A stretch of 64,000 nucleotides of DNA from Pomphorhynchus laevis (taxonomy: Eukaryota; Acanthocephala; Palaeacanthocephala; Echinorhynchida; Pomphorhynchidae), in contig WNNJ02001121.1 in assembly GCA_012934845.2 (NCBI GenBank), positions 62,001-126,000 of the forward strand. The letters run 5' to 3'. Shown here one piece after another: positions 49,848 through 59,439 of the stretch. The notes under the pieces were generated by a model, which saw only the letters and a list, made by a program, of their open reading frames with translations, was not told the origin of the DNA and made no database searches. Every line of letters begins with the position of its first letter. Position 1 is the stretch's first letter. The translations under genes were made by a program, and so were the position numbers.

Positions 49848-49879
49848 GATATTTCGCTAACTTCTGTTAGCATCTTCAG
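49848..49879 (-). ncRNA. Hammerhead-like motif, PLE family A
   Basis: On the minus strand: CTGAAGA, T, stem II GCTAAC/GTTAGC (6 bp) with loop AGAA, GAAA, then TATC. Stem I starts with four A-T pairs (TTTT before the first box, AAAA after the cleavage site). Confidence 0.6.
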
Positions 49880-49911
49880 AAAATTACCTAATTTTCTGAA
49901 CATGTAATTTT

Positions 49912-49943
49912 CTGAAGATGCTAACAGAAGTTAGCGAAATATC
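49912..49943 (+). ncRNA. Hammerhead-like motif, PLE family A (inverted partner)
   Basis: Identical to the minus-strand motif at 49848-49879 but on the plus strand. The two together form a head-to-head pair. Confidence 0.6.
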
Positions 49944-50316
49944 AAAAATAATTTATTCTTTCCTTTAATCTGATAATTATTGTTTCAATAATTATTACAC
50001 AAGATTCTTTTGATAGTATTCTTTGATAATATTAAGTTTAGTAAGCTTTATTACTAACCTCAAGTTATCCTTTAGTTTGTTAATATAAAACGCTTCTAAG
50101 ATCTTACATTTAAACATACTGGATTCTTTTGATAATACGATAGTTCCATCGAAATCAATTATGTGATCATTATTAATGCTATGATCGACTAAGGCACTGC
50201 TTGTCCCACGTTTAAGTGTGTATTCATGCTGGCTTACGCTTTTATTTATACCTTGCTCAGTTTGACCTATGTATATTCATCACAGTCTTCACAAGGGATT
50301 TTAAAGGCAACGTATC

Positions 50317-51282
50317 CCTCAATCAAAATCACCTCCACCAACCTCCACAATCCTTCCACTCATAACCTTTCCTCACATCGCTCACCACCCTCTCTATTAT
50401 CCAAATCCTATTTGTCTTCCGCTGTCAAACCTACTCCCTTAATATCCTAAACTCCTAGTTCTCCTATCGTAATATCACCAACTCACGTTACTCGTCCTCC
50501 TTTACGGAAACGCTTTCCTTCTCGCGATCGTTGCGTCATCGTCACTAATATCACTCCTTCCACCTCTTTATCTCCACAAGCACGTCTCGACCACGATGTT
50601 TCCGCATTCAGATCTATCATCTCGTATCTTGTTCCTTTGAATAAACCATCATTTTTCAACAACATCTCTCCTGTCGCATTCATCCGCCTAAATAAATCTT
50701 CTCAATCTAATCCTTCCCAGCCCCCTCTCTTAAAAATTGTTTTCAAGCATTGCTCTCACGCGTCTTCTGTCCTCTCCCAACAATTCAAACTCATGTCCTC
50801 TTCAGCCATTCGCATTCTACCCGATCGCACCCCATTCGAAATCGCTCAACTCTCATCTGCCCGCATCGAAAAACGCCGTCACGAGGAAAACGGCGAAACA
50901 TCTCTTTCCATCCGAAACATCGACGGAAATTTTCAAGTTGTCCACACCCGTCCAAAAATTCGATGGCGCTTCATCTCCCCTATGTGTTTTCTCCACTAGC
51001 CCTTATCACCACAACACACGTTTTCCGACTCGGTCTCCTCAACATTAGATCTGTTCTCAATAAATCCGATATCATCTTCAACCTATTCACCAAGCAATCC
51101 ATCGATCTCTTCTGCCTCATCAAATCATGGCACTCCGATTCTGACGACCTCTCCATCTGCCGTTTGCTATCTGCCGGTTGCTCGCTAGTCGAATCCGCTC
51201 GCCCACTCAGCTCATCCCCTTCTAAATTCTCTAATCATGGCGGAATTGTCGCATTCGCCCGTCACCCCGTGTCTATTCAAGT
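50317..51282 (+). mobile_element. CR1/L2-type LINE, 5' part
   Basis: Almost identical to 38285-39280 (ORF1-like region and start of the endonuclease). It is cut at about 51282, where PLE sequence begins. It has two units of a 15-bp CTGCCGTTTGCT repeat, where the other copy has four. Confidence 0.85.
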
Positions 51283-51399
51283 CTTTATAATAGTATAAAG
51301 ACTGTTATCGCAGTCTTTACAGGGGATTTTATAAGCAACGCATGGATTTAATTTTTTTAAAGAATTAAAAAAATATTAGCGAAATATCAAATAAAATTT

Positions 51400-51745
51400 T
51401 CTGATTTTAATAGAAAATTTTTTAAAGTAAAGATTATTATAAAAGTAAAAATTATTTCTAAAAGTAAAGAAATAATAGGGTCAGATTTAAGTAAATATGA
51501 ACCTAAAATAAGGTATAAACTCCTACCACCATTAGGACGAAAAATTTGTAATTATAATAAAGAATTAAAATCAATATGTAACGATAATATTAGAAACATA
51601 ATGGAAACAGAATGCAATTGTAAAAGTCTTAGTTTTGATAAAATAAATGAACATATATGTACCCATAATCTAGAATTAATTGAAAATTGTGAATTAAAAA
51701 AGCTGATATCAAAAGGGTATAAATATAGATTAAATATCCATTTTC
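51400..51745 (+). mobile_element. PLE N-terminal fragment
   Basis: Plus strand; the same sequence as the start of the element at 57540-58076 (ETECNCK, HICTHNLELIENCEL, KGYKYRLN) with few differences. It ends at about 51741. Confidence 0.65.
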
Positions 51746-51804
51746 TTCTTTTATAAATAAAATCTTTATAGAACGAAGAATAATATTTTATTTAATACAA
51801 CAAA

Positions 51805-51860
51805 ACGTTATGTCCAATATTTCGATAGCTAGTGCTATCATCCTCAGGAAACTACAAAAA
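51805..51860 (-). ncRNA. Hammerhead-like motif, PLE family C
   Basis: On the minus strand: CTGAGGA (51841-51847), stem II GATAGC/GCTATC with loop ACTA, GAAA (51820-51823), then TATT (ATAT stem III, T as H17). Stem I is weak (G-C, G-U, A-U, then mismatches). Confidence 0.5.
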
Positions 51861-52269
51861 TTACTAAAGTTGCCATTTATACAAATTACAATAAAACATA
51901 GAAACAAACTTCAAAGAAAAACGTTACAAACACACACTCACACGCATTCTATGCAAGGTTTTTTGTAAAAAAAGATCAAACTTCAAAGGAAAACACTACA
52001 AACACACACGCATTATATACGTGTAATATATATTATATATTACATTATAATGTATATATTATACATTATATACGGTTTTTTTTATAAAAAAAACAAATTT
52101 CAAACAACAAGAACCGCAACCAAGATTAAAAGGAAAAATATATTAAATTACTCAAAAAAAATTATTAAAAATTATAATAATGAAATAAAATAAATATTAC
52201 TTAAAATTGATACCAAAAAAATCAAACAAATATAATTAACCAAGTTCAATAAGGATTACAACTAATTAA

Positions 52270-53510
52270 AAACTAATAGGAAATTTTCAAATTAAAATCA
52301 GATTTATTATTAGGTAAAATGTTATTCTTATTAATAAAATATGCCTCCTGTATTATACGAGAAAGATAATCACTTTCATATGATAAAATTGAAGCGTCAT
52401 CAAAGTTCATATTATGACCTAAATTCAATACATGTTGTAATATAGCAACCATCATATTACCCCGTTTAATATTATATTTATGTTGTAACATACGCTTTTC
52501 CAATTATTGTCCAGTTTGACCAATATAAGAGGAGGAACAGTTATCACAGGGTATCTTATAGACAACGGACATTTTATTAAATTTTGATTTTAATTTAAAA
52601 ATGTTATGCAATTTAGGCAATTTTCTATTGTAAATTATTACATCCGTAGTATTACTAGATATTTTATTTTTATATAAAAATTTATTAAATAAGGAGTTCC
52701 ATTTTTTATTAATAAAAGGAATTCCTAGATATATTTTTTGTTTCGAAGGTCCAAAATATTTCTTTCTTTTCACAACATCACAACTTTTATAGAAAGCTTT
52801 TTTAATAGCCCATTCGGGAAAACAAACCCCTTTTGACCAAACCAAAACGAATAATCGAATAACTCTCTTTTAATAAATTGTCCTTCTAGCAAATCATTCT
52901 AGCTCGGTGAAAAAGTGACATTGCAGCTGCAATCAACCATTTTTGGGTACACAGGAGTTCCAAGATGTAATTTCAGGTAATAGTTTGGTCTTCCGAAAAA
53001 CTTTTGTTTGATATATTTGATTAGAATCTTTAAAAACTAAAGCATCTAAGAAAGGTAAACCAGTTTCGGTTTCTAAACCAACATTCCACTGTATATGTGG
53101 GTATTTTGCATTTAATTCACTTAACAAATAGTGGTCATTAACATTGTTTTCATAGACAATAAAAACATCATCTACGTAACGATACCAATTAATAACAAAA
53201 TTAAATTCTTTAACAAATCTTGACTCCCAGTACCTCATCTAAATTTCCGCTAGTACAGGTGTTAATGGATTTCCCATGGCTAAATCATCAACCTGCTCCC
53301 ACATCTGATATCCAAATAAAAAATTACATTTCTGAGTGCAGAGAACCAACAAATTAGTACAGTCATCTTTATTAAGAAACCAACTTAATGGATTATTATT
53401 TACCAAAATGTTACTGGCAACATTAATTGTGGTTGTCAATGGAATATTTGTAAAGAGACTTAACATCAGCAGTAAATATTTTAATATCATTTGAATGCCT
53501 GTTTATATTA
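52270..53510 (-). mobile_element. Penelope-like element, RT plus GIY-YIG part
   Basis: Minus strand. LFTNIPLTTTINVASNIL, DLAMGNPLTPVLAEI, then YRYVDDVFIVYE (about 53155-53190, the catalytic YVDD), TGLPFLDALVFKD, the linker KKYFGPSKQKIYLGIPFINK, then the GIY-YIG domain with YKIPCDNCSSSYIGQTGQ (about 52508-52560) and LQHVLNLGHNMNFDDASIL. The GIY-YIG part is C-terminal, as in canonical Penelope, Neptune and Poseidon groups. It is broken in about three places. The N-terminal part is not attached; related N-terminal pieces are at 51400-51745 and 57540-58076 on the other strand. Confidence 0.8.
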
Positions 53511-55088
53511 AAAATTGTTTAAAATATGTATCTATTAAATTATTTAAATGATTTTGAAGAAAGCCAATATCATTACATATTGTTGCAATTCTTAAAATTT
53601 TATTATTTAATGAAATTAAATAATGATATTTTTTTATTAATTTTTTAAGTATAGATAACATAAATTTTTAAATAATTCAAAAAGTAAAGAAATAAGATGA
53701 TCAGATTTAAGTAAATATATTCCTAAAATAAGGTATAAGTTGTTACCACCATAAGGACGAAAAAATTGTAATTATAATAAAGAATTGAAATAAAATACTA
53801 TAATCGGAAAATAAATGTTATGTCTAGTTATGATGGATCAGTATCAACTATCAACTGTTATAATAATGGATCAGTATCAGCTATTTAAAAAATAATCTCG
53901 TGTTTGAGCACAAGATTTTAGTTTTTGCTTCTAAATAATTTCAGAAAATTACATGTTCTGAATATGCAAACAGAAGTAAGCGAAATATCAAAAATAATTT
54001 CTTCTTTCCTTTGATCCAGCTCCAATAATTATTTAACAATTTTAAGTATTTGCTAGTAAAAACGATTTAAAGCGACTTTTTATACGTTTTTAAATGTTTT
54101 GTAAGTTTTAAAATTTTTCAGATTATTTCTTTTGAAAACATAAAAACTATTTATTGTTTAAATTTACATTTAAATATTAATTTCATGTTTGTTCATAAAA
54201 TTACCTGATGATGACATTTAAAAAAACGTGATTTTCTAAAGATGCTATCAGTAGTTAGCGAAATATCAAAAATAATTTCTTCTTTCCTTTGATCCAGCTC
54301 CAATAATCATTTATTAATAATGGATCAGTATCGACTATTAAAAATAAAAAGACATTGAATATTGAATTAAATTTTTGATAGTCAACTTCTATTATCATCA
54401 GAAAATTATCGCAATATCTTATAAATGAGATAATTGATTTTTTTTTACTTTTTTCTCTAATTAATAACATAAACCAATGAGTGAACAGTCCATTTATAAT
54501 ATTATTAATTATATTGTATAGTTAATGTAATTTTTTGAAGTTGTTAACAGAGGTTAGAGAAATATCAATAAAAAATTTCCTTTTGCATTTCCTTTTGCAC
54601 TTTCTTTTGAACAATTCACTCTCGCACTTCGCTGTACGAATGATGTGATATCATAAAATTACCTGATGATGCTATATCAAAAATAATTTCTTCTTTCCTT
54701 TGATTCAGCTCCAATAATTATTTATCAATAATGGATCATATCAACTATTAAAAAAATTAAAAAAAAATTTCATCTAATCAAATGTCTAATCAAATAATAA
54801 AATAAATAATTGTTATAAGATTTTTTATAATTTATATCAAGTCAAAATTTCAAATTGAAATTTAAAATAAATATAAATGTTTATTTATTGACTAATAAAT
54901 AACAGACGATTTATCAGAATAAGGATTAGATGCCCAGGAGGAACTGTTACGGGCCAAATACGGTCTAATGATGTATTTCCTATGATGAAATTTGATTATC
55001 TAATATCTTATTCCAATACAAAGTATTTTTTATTCATCCAAAGAAATGAATAATAATTATATTAAAAATAAATATTTACGTTTTAAAC
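53511..55088. mobile_element. Cluster of PLE terminal repeats with decayed hammerhead-like motifs
   Basis: At least four partial copies of the family A terminal sequence on the plus strand, with motifs at about 53958-53989, 54236-54267, 54534-54568 and a deleted one at about 54661-54690. Each keeps parts of the CTGAAGA, GTTAGC and GAAATATC pattern with one or more core changes. An RT tail scrap is at about 53520-53615 (minus) and a PLE terminal sequence at about 54830-55020. Confidence 0.6.
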
Positions 55089-55255
55089 AGTTGATACTGA
55101 TCCATTATTGATAAATAATTATTGGAGCCGGATCAAAGAAAAGAGAAAATTTTTTAATATTTCGCTAACAGAGCTTAGCGAAATATCAAATAAAATTTTC
55201 CGATCTCTTGATCCAGCTCCAATAATTATTTATCAATAATGAATCAGTATCAACT
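55089..55255. repeat. Foldback: inverted pair of PLE terminal sequences
   Basis: Arms 55089-55168 and 55175-55255 are about 85 percent complementary with a 6-nt loop. The centre is CGCTAACAGAGCTTAGCG, where the hammerhead boxes have been lost. Confidence 0.8.
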
Positions 55256-55396
55256 ATTTAAAAAACAATATTAAAAAATAATTATGAATTGAATAAATTT
55301 ATAACTGGCCAAATTTAATAAATTCATAACTGTATATGAACTGAATAAATTTGTTCGTTTATTGAATAAAACGTATTAGAGTTTAATACAGATATA

Positions 55397-55437
<41 letters not shown>
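55397..55437. repeat. (TA)n microsatellite
   Basis: About 20 uninterrupted TA units. Confidence 0.95.
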
Positions 55438-55442
<5 letters not shown>

Positions 55443-55699
55443 AAAAATATAAAATATAATATTTTATATTTTTTATAAAAAATATAAAATATAATATGAA
55501 ATAAATATTCTTTTAACATGAAATATTTACAACTTTATGAACAACTCCGATGAAATATTTGAAAATATCGAAATATCAACTTCAAATTGATTTTTTAAAT
55601 TCTTAATTTAAAATATATCCCAGATATATTTTAATATAAAATGAAAGTTAAATAAAAATTTCGTCACACGTAGGATGACTGAGATTACGTAGCGACTTT

Positions 55700-56275
55700 A
55701 ACATTCTCTCTGATAATTTTAGATCAATTTGTAATGATATTGGCTTTCTTCAAAATCATTTAAATAATTTAATAGATACATATTTTAAACTAGGTTACTA
55801 TAAAAATAACATCAAGCAGAAAATAGTAAAATATATAAATCAACACAATAATATAAAGAATAAATTTAAACTCTTAAGTGGCAAATTTTTATGGATGGAT
55901 AATAAATAATATACTTTGTATTAGAATAAGATACTAGATAGTTATTTCAGAGGAAATACATCATTAGCATGTATTTGGCCCCGCTGCTATGTTGGGTAGA
56001 GGAGTTAGGGGTCCGAAACCTGATAGCATAGCAGTTCCTCCTGATGACCTCTAATTCTTATTCTGATACAACGTCTGTTATTTATTAGTCAATTCATAAA
56101 AATGACTTTTATTTTAAATTTCAATTTTTTATTTTAACTTGATTTAAATTATAGAAAATCTAAAAACAATTATTAATTTTATTATTTAATTATTAAATTT
56201 TGATTTAGCATTATTATGTTTTGTTTATTTTATAATTATATTAAATACGTAGACTCAGTTAGCTGATTTGATAAA
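55700..56275 (+). mobile_element. PLE RT tail and terminal sequence
   Basis: A plus frame with NDIGFLQNHLNNLIDTYFKL and LLSGKFLWMDNK, then a stop at about 55908. It is followed by a PLE terminal sequence (TATGTTGGGTAGAGGAGTTA) and the end motif CTCAGTTAGCTGATTT at about 56250-56265. Homologous to 25230-25740 in the inverse direction. Confidence 0.65.
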
Positions 56276-56708
56276 TTAAACAGACGATATGAGAGATGAA
56301 TATAAATAATATAAATAATAACATTTTAAGGAGTTGTTTATCAAAAAATGCAAAATCATAATAAGATTAAAATCATAAATGCAAAATCAAAATGCATAAT
56401 TTTAAGGAGTTATATGTACTTACTCTCAAAAAATTTTAAAAAGGAACCTTGTCAAGACCAAAGACCAATTATTGCATATAAAAAATAATTGCGAAGAAAA
56501 TAAAATAATTATTGGATATATCCCATTTTCCCAAGTTATGGATGGAATTCATTTCTCACAAATGATCCATAAGTATAATGCAAAGGGTAAAATTATGATT
56601 AGTATTGACATCGTTTCGTAGACTCAGTTAGCTGATTTAATGGTAGTTCTGCTTTTTAATATTTTAACATTGTTTAAGAGTGTGTTAAGGTGCCTATAGA
56701 TGATTATT

Positions 56709-56762
56709 GAAGTCACGGTACTGATGAGCTTCGTTAGAACGAAACGCGTCTAACGTTGTTGA
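56709..56762 (+). ncRNA. Canonical hammerhead-like motif, PLE family B
   Basis: CTGATGA (56721-56727), stem II (G-C, one bulged C, then TTC/GAA with loop GTTA), GAAA (56741-56744), ACGCGT as a fully self-complementary stem III (56744-56749), and C at 56750 as H17, so predicted cleavage follows 56750. Stem I pairs TA, then CGT, after one A-G mismatch with ACGGTA. Every conserved core base is present. Confidence 0.75.
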
Positions 56763-56839
56763 AATTTATCGTCACACATAGGATGACTGGGCATACCCAT
56801 TGATCCTTATCAATGGGTATCTTCACCCATTGATCCTTA

Positions 56840-57190
56840 TCATATCATAAAAATGATTATTATTAATTATGCTACGTTGTATGCTACTTTTGTTGACATA
56901 GAGCGAGCATTTGACACAGTGAATCGTTCTTTGTTACATGATAAACATTCCACCAGAGTATCCGTTAGTGGTCGCTTTTTGTATCTTATTTATTCTGTGC
57001 TTCAGCCTAATCGCCTAAAAGTATCTGATGGTATCAACACCTCTGATTTCTTTTTTGCTAATCGCGGTGTTTTACAGGGAGATCCACTCAGCCCTATATT
57101 ATTTTCTTTTTTGTTATGGATTTGCCTATGCATCTTCGCCATGCATCAAATGAAGTTTCTTGTACACTCTATGCCGACGATCTAGTAATT
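56840..57190 (+). mobile_element. LINE RT fragment
   Basis: YATFVDIERAFDTVNRSLLH, GVLQGDPLSPILFSFLL and, in another frame, CTLYADDLVIK. A short block of a LINE RT. It ends directly in the PLE end motif AAATCAGCTAACTGAG at about 57190. Confidence 0.7.
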
Positions 57191-57540
57191 AAATCAGCTA
57201 ACTGAGTCTACGTATTTAATATAATATAAATATCAACGGCCCCTAACTCTTCTACCCAACATAGCAGCGGGGCAAATACATGCTAATGATGTATTTCCTC
57301 TGAAATAACTATCTAGTATCTTATTCTAATACAAAGTATATTATTTATTATCCATCCGTAAAAATTTGCCACTTAAGAGTTTAAATTTATTCTATACTCA
57401 TAATATAACCTCTTATAATAATATAAGAGGTTATATTAAGAGGTTAATTCTAGTAATTTAAATGTAAATCCAACATATGAACGTAGTGAGTTGAGTTAAG
57501 ATACAATTATTACAAGTCACTGTTCTATAATGGATAAGAA
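57191..57540 (-). mobile_element. PLE terminal sequence
   Basis: Contains ATAGCAGCGGGGCAAATACA and the end of the RT tail (CCACTTAAGAGTTTAAATTT) on the minus strand, and a hairpin at about 57404-57434 with TATAACCTCTTATA arms. Confidence 0.55.
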
Positions 57541-58076
57541 GGGTATAAAGACGAAAAATTTGTAATTATAATAAAGAATTAAAATCAATATGTAACGATA
57601 ATATTAGAAACATAATGGAAACAGAATGCAATTGTAAAAATCTTAGTTTTGATAAAATAAATGAACATATATGTACCCATAATCTAGAATTAATTGAAAA
57701 TTGTGAATTAAGAAAGCTGCTATCAAAAGGGTATAAATATAGATTAAATAATAACAACGACAAAAATAAAATTTACAATTCGTTATATAATAACTTGAAT
57801 GCTTACTTTAGTAAGCTGATTAATAGTAAAAGCTCGAATATATCTAAGATAAACATTTGGAAATATTATATATTTGATAAAATTAAAAATAAAATGAAAA
57901 TAACAAACAATTATAAAAGGAAAGATAAAATTAATAAAGATATGTATAAAGAACTTACTAAATTAAAGGATAACTATATAATAACAACTATTGATAAAGC
58001 TAGTAATAACTTTGTCTTCATATGCAAAAAGCTTTATTATGATATACTAATGAAACACGTTAATTATAATAATTAA
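57540..58076 (+). mobile_element. PLE N-terminal coding fragment
   Basis: A 153-codon frame (57615-58076, ATG start). METECNCKNLSFDK, HICTHNLELIENCELRKLLS and KGYKYR are followed by a lysine/asparagine-rich stretch and IDKASNNFVFICKKLYYDIL. The CKC cluster, the N--LR-L---G-KYR pattern and the DKA-N-FV-ICK--Y block are those of the region ahead of the RT fingers in PLE proteins. It ends in a stop; the RT itself is not attached. Confidence 0.65.
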
Positions 58077-58281
58077 AATGTAAATATTAAAACAACTGTA
58101 ATTTTGTCTTTATATCATTTGACAGCATAATTGCTGATTGCTGCAGAGAATAAATGATTATGAACTAAATAAGCAATGAAACGCGAACATTTGGATTTTG
58201 CATTTTTTAATTATAATTTACCATTTATAAGTTTCAAAATATAAAATTAAACAAATACTATAATGAATTGAAAGAAATTAC
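58077..58281. other. AT-rich intron start of RFC3
   Basis: Follows the GTAATT donor of the exon at 58282-58380 on the minus strand. I looked here for the next RFC3 exon and found none. Confidence 0.5.
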
Positions 58282-58566
58282 CTAGCTGGAGTTTGTTCTT
58301 GTACCAGCAAATTCGCGATATTTTTTACAATCGGTTTCCATTCTAAAGTCGTTACCTCTTGATAATCAGTGAACGGATAACTGTATAACAAAAAAATATA
58401 ACTTTAACCAAATAATGTGAATACCGAACTTTTGAATTCTACATGTCTCTAACAGTAATATGGCCCGTTGAACGTTACCGTCCGCTTCACATAGAATTCT
58501 ATCTAGAAGTTTCCTAGGAATTGTGAGTTCTTCAAATTTTGCTATTCTTTGTAACATTTTTTCAAT
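58282..58566 (-). CDS. RFC3: Replication factor C subunit 3, two internal exons
   Basis: Two minus-strand exons, 58430-58566 and 58282-58380, separated by a 49-nt GT-AG intron. The first encodes IEKMLQRIAKFEELTIPRKL, then LDRILCEADGNVQRAILLLE and TCRIQ; the second, after a split codon, YPFTDYQEVTTLEWKPIVKN, then IANLLVQEQTPA. This aligns with animal RFC3 from the end of the AAA+ lid into the collar (KALLMCEACRVQQYPF...ANAIVSQQTPQ). The donor of the first exon is GTTCGG, a weak match, but it is the one that keeps the frame (AA plus T gives N). The exon start at 58566 is chosen by an AG and frame. Upstream exons with Walker and SRC-type boxes are not in the window. Confidence 0.85.
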
Positions 58567-59302
58567 CTTAATTCAAAACATATATTGTATTGCAAATCTG
58601 AATTGGCTTTGATAATGAACAATATCATGGATATCACTATCATCGACATCGACATCAGAGATTATTATAAATTATAAATTTAATAATAATTTGTTATAAT
58701 TTGTAATAATTTGTTATACGTTTTATTTTATATAATATATTATATTACAATATATTATATATTTATATTGTTACTTAAAACATACAAAAGGAATAAATTT
58801 ATAACAGCAAAACAATCGAAAACATTATTTAAGTATTAATTCTACAAAAGAATTTGTATTACTATATAATAACAATTATTGATAAAGCTAGTAATAACTA
58901 TATTACTATATTACTATACCTATATTATATTGAAATTCAAAATTACATAAAAATCCAATAAAACCTAGGTTCATATGTAGTGCGTTTAAATGTACATTAA
59001 AACAACTTTCTGTCTATATAAATAAAATACTTAAAGCAATTAAAGCAAACTTTAAAAAATATTGCAAGGTAATCGAAATTAATACTGGTATAAATCACTA
59101 TTTCAGTATTAATTCTACAAAAGAATTTTTAGAACAGACAAAAGGAATAAATTTTCAAAATATAAATACATACGATTTTTGAAAAAATTTTGATAAAATA
59201 AATGATCAGATGTACCCATAATCTAGAATAAAAATGGTGAATTAAGGAAAATGCTATCAAAAGGGTATAATTTGTTTTTGAAAAAGAAAATTTAATTTAC
59301 AG
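58567..59302. other. AT-rich DNA with PLE scraps
   Basis: Repeated short scraps of PLE coding sequence (about 58850-59050 and 59195-59260, plus). No upstream RFC3 exon is recognised. Confidence 0.4.
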
Positions 59303-59439
59303 AAATTAGGTTCCCGTAAACTGGCTATAAATGAGATTTATTTATTGTCAGGAAAGATTGGATGTATTCAACTTGATCGCGGCATTCGCAGACACAGTGA
59401 TGAAGCACGTGCAATCGAGAAGCTAATCTTGCGTTTAAG
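59303..59439 (+). CDS. Orphan host exon of unknown gene
   Basis: A 137-bp plus-strand block bounded by TTTAATTTACAG and AAG/GTGAAC, both good splice signals. It encodes KLGSRKLAINEIYLLSGKIG, then CIQLDRGIRRHSDEARAIEK and LILRLR, with phase 0 at the start and 2 at the end. Composition is more even than in the flanks. A possible last exon follows after TATCATTTAG (about 59595-59650), giving about 18 further residues. I do not recognise the protein. It looks partly helical and charged at the end. Confidence 0.45.

Larger units (their letters stand above)
49770..50316 (-). mobile_element. PLE C-terminal part (GIY-YIG) with an inverted terminal duplication
   Basis: GIY-YIG end nearly identical to 37965-38284. 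Its terminal sequence is present as an inverted pair (about 49805-49883 and 49908-50000) with perfect arms of about 50 nt, each holding a hammerhead-like motif. The pair is missing from the first copy. Confidence 0.7.

Noticed and set aside
44969-58281. Candidate missing RFC3 exon near 46800-46930 (minus)
   Set aside because: A short open frame there has no HCIPP-like or LYELL-like match and ends in stops.
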